Positions 57,849-64,000 of a stretch of DNA of 64,000 nucleotides are shown here, in pieces. This stretch comes from Shewanella seohaensis (GTDB taxonomy: Bacteria; Pseudomonadota; Gammaproteobacteria; Enterobacterales; Shewanellaceae). The stretch's first letter is position 1; each line of letters starts with the position of its first letter. A model generated the notes under the pieces. That model was not told the origin of the DNA, did no database searches, and saw nothing but the letters and a program-made list of their open reading frames with translations. The position numbers were made by a program, and so were the translations under genes. Location of the stretch: the NCBI RefSeq assembly GCF_025449215.1, contig NZ_CP104900.1, forward strand, positions 3,968,001 through 4,032,000. Reading direction: 5' to 3'.

Positions 57849-58559
57849 TTACAGCGTAATAGCAGCGTCTAATGTCATCACGATCATATCGTTGAACGTG
57901 GTTTGACGCTCATCAGAAGTGGTTTTTTCGCCAGTACGGATATGGTCAGATACGGTTACCACACACAGTGCACGAGCACCGAATTCATGGGCAACACCGT
58001 ATAAACCAGCGGCTTCCATCTCTACGCCTAACACGCCCATTTTTTCCATCACGTCAAACATTTGTGGATCTGGAGTGTAGAACAGGTCGGCAGAGAAAAC
58101 GTTACCAACACGGATCTTAGTGCCTTTTACTTTGGCAGATTCGATCACGGCATTCATCAGCTCGTAGTTCGCGATAGCAGCGAAATCTTGGCCTTTGAAA
58201 CGTAAACGGTTAACTTGCGAATCGGTACAAGCACCCATGCCGATGATTACATCGCGCACTTTAACGTCAGTGCTGATCGCGCCACAAGTACCCACGCGGA
58301 TCAGGTTCTTAACGCCGTAGTCTTTAATTAATTCAGTTGCATAGATTGAGCATGAAGGAATACCCATGCCTGAACCCATAACAGAAATACGTTTACCTTT
58401 GTAAGTACCGGTAAAACCTAGCATGTTTCGAACGTCAGTCACTTGCTCAACATTTTCTAAGAATGTTTCAGCAATATATTTTGCACGTAATGGATCGCCA
58501 GGAAACAGAACTGTCTCAGCGAATGCGCCCTCTACAGCATTAATGTGTGGTGTTGCCAT
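57849..58559 (-). CDS. deoD: DeoD, purine-nucleoside phosphorylase
   Basis: A 236-residue hexameric-type phosphorylase that cleaves purine (deoxy)nucleosides to base and (deoxy)ribose-1-phosphate. Signatures are [15 protein letters not shown], the phosphate loop [34 protein letters not shown], and [27 protein letters not shown]. It is the last gene of deoCABD, 91 bp after deoB, and the ribose-1-phosphate feeds DeoB. A terminator follows. Confidence 0.97.
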   Translation of the reverse strand: MATPHINAVEGAFAETVLFPGDPLRAKYIAETFLENVEQVTDVRNMLGFTGTYKGKRISVMGSGMGIPSCSIYATELIKDYGVKNLIRVGTCGAISTDVKVRDVIIGMGACTDSQVNRLRFKGQDFAAIANYELMNAVIESAKVKGTKIRVGNVFSADLFYTPDPQMFDVMEKMGVLGVEMEAAGLYGVAHEFGARALCVVTVSDHIRTGEKTTSDERQTTFNDMIVMTLDAAITL

Positions 58560-58650
58560 CGAAATAACCCCTGTTTATTTTATTAAGACTTAAGTCTTTG
58601 TTTACTGGCGGCCCAATGTTGGCCGCCAAATCGAGATCTTGCACGTTTAC

Positions 58651-59862
58651 TTAGATAAACGACTCTCCGTACTCCATCGGCTCAAGCTTGAAGTAGCTCG
58701 CGATAGATTGGCCGATATCGGCGAAACTGTTACGGCGACCGAGTGAACCGGCTTTTAGCCCTGCGCCATAGGCCAATACAGGCACATATTCACGGGTATG
58801 GTCAGTACCTTGCCATGTTGGGTCGCAACCATGGTCAGCGGTGAGGATTAACAGATCGTCCTCATCCAGCAGCGCAAGCATTTCAGGTAAACGCGAGTCG
58901 AAATACTCCAGCCCTTTCGCATAACCTGCCACATCACGGCGGTGACCATAGTGGGAGTCAAAATCAACAAAGTTAGTGAATACAATAGTATTTTCACCCG
59001 CTGATTTCACTTCGGCTAAAGTCGCATCAAATAGCGCTTCTAAACCGTTTGCCTTCACCTTTTTGATGCCACAGTAAGCGTAAATATCGGCAATCTTGCC
59101 CACACTCACGACTTCACCACCCGCGGCTTTTAACTTATCTAATACTGTCTTCGCTGGCGGCTCGAGGGAGTAATCCTTACGGTTGCCAGTACGAGCAAAG
59201 TCGCTTGGGCCTGTGCCATCGAATGGACGCGCAATCACGCGACCAATGTTGTAAGGCTCTAACTCTTCACGGGCGATTTCGCAAAGACGATATAAATTTT
59301 CTAAACCAAATGTGCCTTCATGGCAGGCAATCTGGAATACCGAATCCGCCGAAGTGTAAAAAATCGGCTTGCCAGAACGCATGTGCTCTTCGCCTAACTC
59401 TTCCAGAATCGTGGTACCAGAAGCATGGCAGTTACCTAAAAAGCCATCGAGTCCTGCACGGGTTAGAATCTTATCTGTCAGCTCTTTAGGGAACGAGTTT
59501 TGGTGCTCACTGAAATAGCCCCAGTCGAATAATACGGGCACACCCGCCATTTCCCAGTGACCGCTCGGAGTATCTTTTCCCGAACTTAATTCCTGAGCGT
59601 GGCCATAGGCACCAATCAGCTCAACATTGTCCGCAAAGCCTGGAGCAAACGCCCCCGTGCTTTCCATCGCCGCATGGGCCAAACCTAAACGCGCCAAGTT
59701 TGGCAGCGTTAATGGACCTTCACGGCCGATATCGGCTTTACCTTCGGCACACGCTTTAGCGATATGGCCAAAAGTGTCAGAACCTAGATCCCCAAACTTG
59801 GCGGCATCGCCAGCGGCGCCTACGCCAAAGGAATCCAACATCATTATAACTGTACGTTTCAT
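58651..59862 (-). CDS. deoB: DeoB, phosphopentomutase
   Basis: A 403-residue alkaline-phosphatase-superfamily enzyme converting (deoxy)ribose-1-phosphate to the 5-phosphate. It has the N-terminal metal motif [28 protein letters not shown] and the C-terminal [26 protein letters not shown]. Length matches E. coli DeoB (407). The start is 9 bp after the deoA stop, so translation is probably coupled. Confidence 0.97.
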   Translation of the reverse strand: MKRTVIMMLDSFGVGAAGDAAKFGDLGSDTFGHIAKACAEGKADIGREGPLTLPNLARLGLAHAAMESTGAFAPGFADNVELIGAYGHAQELSSGKDTPSGHWEMAGVPVLFDWGYFSEHQNSFPKELTDKILTRAGLDGFLGNCHASGTTILEELGEEHMRSGKPIFYTSADSVFQIACHEGTFGLENLYRLCEIAREELEPYNIGRVIARPFDGTGPSDFARTGNRKDYSLEPPAKTVLDKLKAAGGEVVSVGKIADIYAYCGIKKVKANGLEALFDATLAEVKSAGENTIVFTNFVDFDSHYGHRRDVAGYAKGLEYFDSRLPEMLALLDEDDLLILTADHGCDPTWQGTDHTREYVPVLAYGAGLKAGSLGRRNSFADIGQSIASYFKLEPMEYGESFI

Positions 59863-59871
59863 AATTCTTCC

Positions 59872-61203
59872 TTAAAGATCCGCTGCTCGGATATAAGCAT
59901 AGATCTCAGGTGTTTTTTCTGGAGCGACTTCATCAATACGAATCGCTTTTTTAACCGCTTCTTCCGCCTGAGCAAAGGCATCTTCAGATTGCGCGTGGAT
60001 CACGGCAATCGGCGTTGAAGCATCAATCTTATCGCCAAGGGCACAGACTTGTGTCAGACCAACACTGTAGTCGAGTGCATCACCAGGCTTGCGACGACCG
60101 CCACCTAAGGTAACCACGGCTAAACCGAGTTCGCGGGTGTCCATGCTGTGGGCATAACCTTGGGTATCCGCAAAGACAGGGCGAATAATTTGCGATTGCG
60201 GTAAGTACTTACTGTAGTTTTCGACAAAATCGACTGGACCACCGAGGCCTGAAACCATCTTGCCAAAGATCTCGGCAGCGCGGCCGTTATCTAATACGCG
60301 GTTTAACTTGGCACGGGCATCCGCTTCATCGGTCGCGAGGCCACCAAGGAGTAACATCTCGGCACAAAGACCCATAGTCACAGCGTACAGACGAGGATTA
60401 CGGTAAGCCCCGGTTAAGAAATCGATGGCTTCTTTCACTTCAACCGCATTACCCGCACATGAGGCTAACACTTGGTTCATGTCAGTGAGTAAGGCTGTCG
60501 TTTTAGTACCAGCGCCATTGGCTACCGCAGCAATACTGCGAGCAAGCTCTTCAGAGGCTTCGTAGGTTGGCATAAATGCGCCGCTACCGACTTTGACGTC
60601 CATCGCCAATGCATCGAGGCTACAAGCTAATTTCTTAGAGAGAATTGAGGCGGTGATGAGGGAGATGGATTCGACAGTCGCAGTGTTGTCACGGATGGAA
60701 TAAAAACGTTTATCGGCGGGAACCAGATCGCCAGTTTGGCCGATAATCGCCACACCAACGTCTTTAACTACTTTGCGGAACAATTCACTCGAAGGTTCGG
60801 TTTGATAACCGGGAATAGCGTCGAACTTATCGAGCGTACCGCCTGTGTGTCCGAGTCCGCGCCCCGAAATCATCGGCACATAACCACCGCAGGCCGCAGC
60901 CATGGGGCCGAGCATGAGACTAATCACATCACCGACACCACCTGTACTGTGTTTATCGATGACAGGGCCATTCAGACCAAGTGATTGCCAGTTGAGTACA
61001 GTGCCAGAATCGCGCATTGCCGTGGTCAAAGCGATTCTTTCATCCATATTCATGTCATTAAAATACACAGCCATGCCTAATGCGGCGATCTGACCTTCCG
61101 ACACTGCATTAGTGGTTATGCCCTTAACGAAGAACTGGATCTCTTCTGTACTTAAGGCTAACCCATTGCGTTTCTTACGTATAATTTCCTGAGCTAGAAA
61201 CAT
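59872..61203 (-). CDS. deoA: DeoA, thymidine phosphorylase
   Basis: A 443-residue enzyme (E. coli 440) cleaving thymidine to thymine and deoxyribose-1-phosphate. Signatures are [87 protein letters not shown] and [17 protein letters not shown]. It is separated from deoC by 184 bp that contain a long inverted repeat. Confidence 0.97.
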   Translation of the reverse strand: MFLAQEIIRKKRNGLALSTEEIQFFVKGITTNAVSEGQIAALGMAVYFNDMNMDERIALTTAMRDSGTVLNWQSLGLNGPVIDKHSTGGVGDVISLMLGPMAAACGGYVPMISGRGLGHTGGTLDKFDAIPGYQTEPSSELFRKVVKDVGVAIIGQTGDLVPADKRFYSIRDNTATVESISLITASILSKKLACSLDALAMDVKVGSGAFMPTYEASEELARSIAAVANGAGTKTTALLTDMNQVLASCAGNAVEVKEAIDFLTGAYRNPRLYAVTMGLCAEMLLLGGLATDEADARAKLNRVLDNGRAAEIFGKMVSGLGGPVDFVENYSKYLPQSQIIRPVFADTQGYAHSMDTRELGLAVVTLGGGRRKPGDALDYSVGLTQVCALGDKIDASTPIAVIHAQSEDAFAQAEEAVKKAIRIDEVAPEKTPEIYAYIRAADL

Positions 61204-61387
61204 GATACTGCCTCCAAGCTAAATACTAATACAACATATCCGTTATTTAGCTTTGCAATGAAACATCAAAACTGTAGCAATATTACAATTACATGCTATC
61301 GAAGTTTTGATGTTTCCAACTAGATTTAGGTCACACTTAATTAGTTTCGATATACGATTTTGGTATTAATCGAGATGCAATGTTCGA
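61204..61387. promoter_or_regulatory. deoC-deoA gap with a 14-bp inverted repeat
   Basis: GAAACATCAAAACT (61260-61273) and its exact complement AGTTTTGATGTTTC (61303-61316) are 29 bp apart. They could be paired operators for a regulator or one hairpin. There is no T run, so a terminator is unlikely. Nothing else is recognised in the gap. Confidence 0.5.
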
Positions 61388-62158
61388 TTAATAGCCTTGA
61401 GTCGGCTTAGGCGCATCGGCTAATTCTAATGTGTGTAACAAGCTGTTGAGTAAGCTTGAAGCACCAAATCTAAAGGTACGTGGAGAGACCCAATCCGCAC
61501 CGAGAATACGCTCAGCCACACCTAAAAACTCTGCAGCTTGAGCAGCATCACGTACGCCGCCAGCAGGCTTAAAGCCCACTTTGGTGTTCTTTTCACTGAT
61601 CACAGTCAGCATGATTTCGGCCGCTTCAAGGGTCGCGTTGACTGGTACTTTACCGGTAGAGGTCTTGATAAAATCAGCACCCGCATCGATAGACAGTTCA
61701 GAGGCGCGGCGGATAAGCGCAGGATCGGCTAATACACCAGATTCGATAATCACTTTCAGTAATACATCGCCACAGGCTTCTTTACAGGCTTTGACTAACT
61801 CATAACCGACACTTTCGTTACCTTCCATCAGCGCGCGGTAAGGGAATACCACGTCGACTTCATCGGCACCATAGGCAACGGCGGCACGGGTTTCTAATAC
61901 TGCAATAGCAATATCATCGTTACCGTGTGGGAAGTTGGTTACTGTTGCGATTTGAATGTCTTCTGCGCCCAGCTCATCGAGGGTTTTACGTGCAATAGGA
62001 ATGAAGCGAGGATAGATACAGATGGCAGCAGTATTACCCGCTGGCGTCACGGCTTTGTGACACAGGTCGATCACTTTCTGATCGGTATCGTCATCGTTTA
62101 AGGTGGTTAAATCCATAAGTTCGATGGCGCGTTGTGCTGCTTTTTTTAAATCAGTCAT
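61388..62158 (-). CDS. deoC: DeoC, deoxyribose-phosphate aldolase
   Basis: A 256-residue class I aldolase (E. coli 259) cleaving deoxyribose-5-phosphate to acetaldehyde and glyceraldehyde-3-phosphate. The Schiff-base Lys lies in [22 protein letters not shown], with [11 protein letters not shown] before it and [19 protein letters not shown] after. GGAGAG precedes the ATG. It is the first gene of the leftward deo operon and completes the path that begins with nucleoside cleavage by DeoA and DeoD. Confidence 0.97.
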   Translation of the reverse strand: MTDLKKAAQRAIELMDLTTLNDDDTDQKVIDLCHKAVTPAGNTAAICIYPRFIPIARKTLDELGAEDIQIATVTNFPHGNDDIAIAVLETRAAVAYGADEVDVVFPYRALMEGNESVGYELVKACKEACGDVLLKVIIESGVLADPALIRRASELSIDAGADFIKTSTGKVPVNATLEAAEIMLTVISEKNTKVGFKPAGGVRDAAQAAEFLGVAERILGADWVSPRTFRFGASSLLNSLLHTLELADAPKPTQGY

Positions 62159-62525
62159 AATAGCTCTCCAAAAGAAAAAACAAATAAATAGAAATCAGTC
62201 GCTTATACGCAACGCTCAGAGCTGGCATTATTTTGATTATTTTTATATGGCCGGGCCTTCAGGCGATGCCGAGTAATTTGTGTAGGGCAAATTACATTTT
62301 TATTAGGTATTCAATCTTGCCTATGCATAACACATACGCATCCTGACACTTAAATGAACTATAAGTGATCACGACTTGAATCCTTGAAGACCGGAAGAGA
62401 GGATACGAATAATGTCTTGTTCCTACTTTTCCGCGAAAAATCCGTTTTAGCGCGAGAAAAACACAAACCTTTATATAAACGCACTGCTCAAATTATAAAT
62501 GGGTTTAGATAAAGATTCATGACAC
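62159..62525. promoter_or_regulatory. Gap upstream of deoC
   Basis: This 367-bp region must hold the deo promoter. It is A/T-rich and I see no CytR, DeoR or Crp site that I can support. No gene or RNA was recognised. Confidence 0.3.
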
Positions 62526-62556
62526 ATAAAAGATGGAGCCGCCATCGCGGCTCCAA
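62526..62556 (-). terminator. Terminator of the Tsx-type channel gene
   Basis: On the minus strand GGAGCCGC and GCGGCTCC form a stem with a 4-nt loop followed by ATCTTTTATG, a short T tract. Confidence 0.7.
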
Positions 62557-62572
62557 CGGCTCTTACAAGAAA

Positions 62573-63415
62573 TTAGAACTTGTAAGTAGCTGACAGGTAG
62601 TGAGACCAACCTGTTGATTCTAGAGCCAGTGCACCAGCACCGTCTTCTAACAGGTAAACGTCTTTGAAGCCTTTCAGGCCATAGCCCAGAGCGTAACGAT
62701 CTGAGTGCCAGTATAGACCGAAGAAGATGTTACCACCGTTAGAGGTTTTTGGTACGAAAGCAGTCTTGTCTTCGTCAGCACCGAATTGGTAATCGATATA
62801 ACCTTGGAAAGATAGGAAACTCTTGTTTTCGAAGAAGTGGAAAGGCTTGAACCAGTTAGCAGAGAATTGATAACCGTTCCACTCTTTTGCGTTCAGGTCA
62901 TAGTGAGCGTATAGGTTCATGCCAGTTTTGCCTAACCAAGGCACATTTACGTCAGCACCAATACCCCAGAAAGTAGAGTTAACGCCTTCACCGTTCAGAC
63001 CGTCCCAGTTGAACAGAGTAGAGAAGTAAACTTCTTGTACTGGACCGAAAGATAAATCTTTACCAGTTAATGCATCGATAGAAACACGTGGAGCAAATTT
63101 CATGAACAGTTTGCTGGTGCCTGAACCTGGGTTCTTGTCACCGTTGCTGCTTGATTGGTTTGCTAAGTTGAATACGTCAACATAACCATACAGATCGAAA
63201 ATACCTGAACGGCCGCCGAATTCCATTTCTAAGTAGTTGTGTTGGTCGCCAGTAGCTGGGTTATCAGGCTTTTCACCGATAGAGTACATAGCGTTGAACT
63301 GCATCCACTTGTAGTCAGAACCGTGAAGGTCTGAACGGTCTGCAGCTAATGCGTTGCCAGACATTGCAGCTACGGCTGTAGCGGCTAAAGCTAAAGTTTT
63401 AACGTTTTTCATCAT
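62573..63415 (-). CDS. Tsx-type nucleoside-specific outer-membrane channel
   Basis: About 280 residues. The signal peptide (MMKNVKTLALAATAVAAMSGNALA) is preceded by a frame extension to 63445 that I reject, since ATG 63415 has GGGG upstream and begins the signal. The mature part (SDYKWMQFNAMYSIGEK, YLEMEFGGRSGIFDLYGYVDVFN) and the C-terminal strand HYLSATYKF ending in Phe are features of the OmpK/Tsx barrel. It imports nucleosides across the outer membrane, and lies between deoC and nupC on the same strand. Confidence 0.9.
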   Translation of the reverse strand: MMKNVKTLALAATAVAAMSGNALAADRSDLHGSDYKWMQFNAMYSIGEKPDNPATGDQHNYLEMEFGGRSGIFDLYGYVDVFNLANQSSSNGDKNPGSGTSKLFMKFAPRVSIDALTGKDLSFGPVQEVYFSTLFNWDGLNGEGVNSTFWGIGADVNVPWLGKTGMNLYAHYDLNAKEWNGYQFSANWFKPFHFFENKSFLSFQGYIDYQFGADEDKTAFVPKTSNGGNIFFGLYWHSDRYALGYGLKGFKDVYLLEDGAGALALESTGWSHYLSATYKF

Positions 63416-63760
63416 CAACCCCATTATTTTGTTTGCTACCGTCAAGGGTAGCGTTCTTTTTGTGGCGCTCGCATTCTACCTCGATTAAAAAAATCTCAAT
63501 AATCTGGCGTAAAATCACGAACACAAAATTCTTAATTGTGAACAAAGTCGCGACTTGTTGTTTACGACTAATTAACTTAACCGTACGTCACGACTGTTAA
63601 GACAGCATCACAGCTAACGTCTAGTTGTAATCTGGCCTATACAATCGGAGATACTATTCACTACAGGAATCACTACTGGAAAATGGTTGAATTAACTTAG
63701 GTCCCGCCCTGCATGGTCAGGACCCAGTTAGTGGGGAGCGTCTCCCCTACACATCTATGC
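63416..63760. promoter_or_regulatory. Gap between the Tsx-type gene and nupC
   Basis: The 345-bp gap contains a hairpin GGGGAG-CGT-CTCCCC at 63734-63748, with another short stem (GGTCC...GGACC) just before it; neither is followed by a T run. A possible Crp-like half site, TTGTGAACAAAG at about 63535, has only a weak second half. No gene was recognised. Confidence 0.35.
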
Positions 63761-64000
63761 TTAGATAGCTAAGAACAGACCTGCAATTGTTGCACTCATT
63801 AAGTTAGCTAAAGAACCGGCGATAACTGCACGGATACCTAACTTAGCTAAATCGTGACGACGGTTAGGAGCCATAGCACCTAAACCACCTAGCAGAATCG
63901 CAATAGAAGACAAGTTAGCGAAACCACACAGTGCAAACGAAATAATCGCTTTAGTTCTGTCAGTCATTGCTAAGCCAGTTTCAGCGACAACCATACCACC
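63761..64000 (-). CDS. nupC: NupC-type concentrative nucleoside transporter, C-terminal fragment
   Basis: The last 79 or so residues are visible; the gene runs off the right edge of the window. [79 protein letters not shown] matches the C-terminal transport helices of the CNT family. It imports nucleosides across the inner membrane with H+ or Na+. Together with the outer-membrane channel and DeoCABD it completes uptake and catabolism. Confidence 0.92.
   Translation of the reverse strand, partial: GGMVVAETGLAMTDRTKAIISFALCGFANLSSIAILLGGLGAMAPNRRHDLAKLGIRAVIAGSLANLMSATIAGLFLAI

Noticed and set aside
63734..63748. Intrinsic terminator of nupC
   Set aside because: The GGGGAG/CTCCCC stem is short and no T run follows on the minus strand, so it is described only as a hairpin.

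Overview
The window looks like gammaproteobacterial chromosome, most probably Shewanella. The grounds are a complete torECAD/torSTR trimethylamine-oxide respiration locus, the deoCABD nucleoside operon beside serB/smp and radA, O2-independent ubiquinone genes (ubiT, ubiUV), several RND pumps and many c-di-GMP proteins. The species call is inference from gene content and order; no database was searched.

Layout. 0-5 kb: an RND pump cut by the window edge, a Bcr/CflA exporter and a divergent AraC regulator. 5-10 kb: a NYN protein, then a leftward operon of cupredoxin-like protein, membrane EAL sensor, DUF3034 protein and lipoprotein globin. 10-17 kb: an HD-GYP protein and a MexEF-type pump with divergent TetR. 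17-24 kb: OsmC-like protein, a solute-binding protein, LysR beside a divergent PurA paralogue, YbgC, a second GGDEF/EAL protein and an HDOD protein. 24-29 kb: trhP-yfhL, ubiT and ubiUV. 30-31.5 kb: a Gate-domain membrane protein. 31.6-34.4 kb: an accessory island. 34.6-39.5 kb: a metallophosphoesterase, an OlsF-like bifunctional acyltransferase, a CBS protein and a purine permease. 39.9-49.9 kb: torECAD, torS, torT, torR. 50-57.7 kb: PilZ proteins, radA, an alpha/beta hydrolase, serB and an AhpA/Smp protein. 57.8-64 kb: deoD, deoB, deoA, deoC, a Tsx-type channel and the end of nupC. The last block forms a nucleoside uptake and breakdown module.

The island at 31.6-34.4 kb is the most interesting stretch. 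A GIY-YIG gene is packaged as an integron cassette: it starts just after a GTTAGGC core and is followed by a 126-nt VCR-like attC. No integrase is in the window. An IS110/IS1111-type element lies directly upstream, between two attC-core motifs. Its roughly 230-nt non-coding 3' end carries an 11-nt copy of the flanking target and a second attC-core match, as expected for the target-binding part of a bridge RNA. Two inverted copies of a 100-nt repeat flank the whole island, and their central hairpin has changed in a compensatory way.

Sequence quality. Four genes (araC-like, two GGDEF/EAL genes and radA) are broken by five single-base losses, each in or beside a short homopolymer. One base restores each conserved protein. 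Sequencing or assembly error is more likely than true gene loss, and these genes should be read as intact until resequenced.
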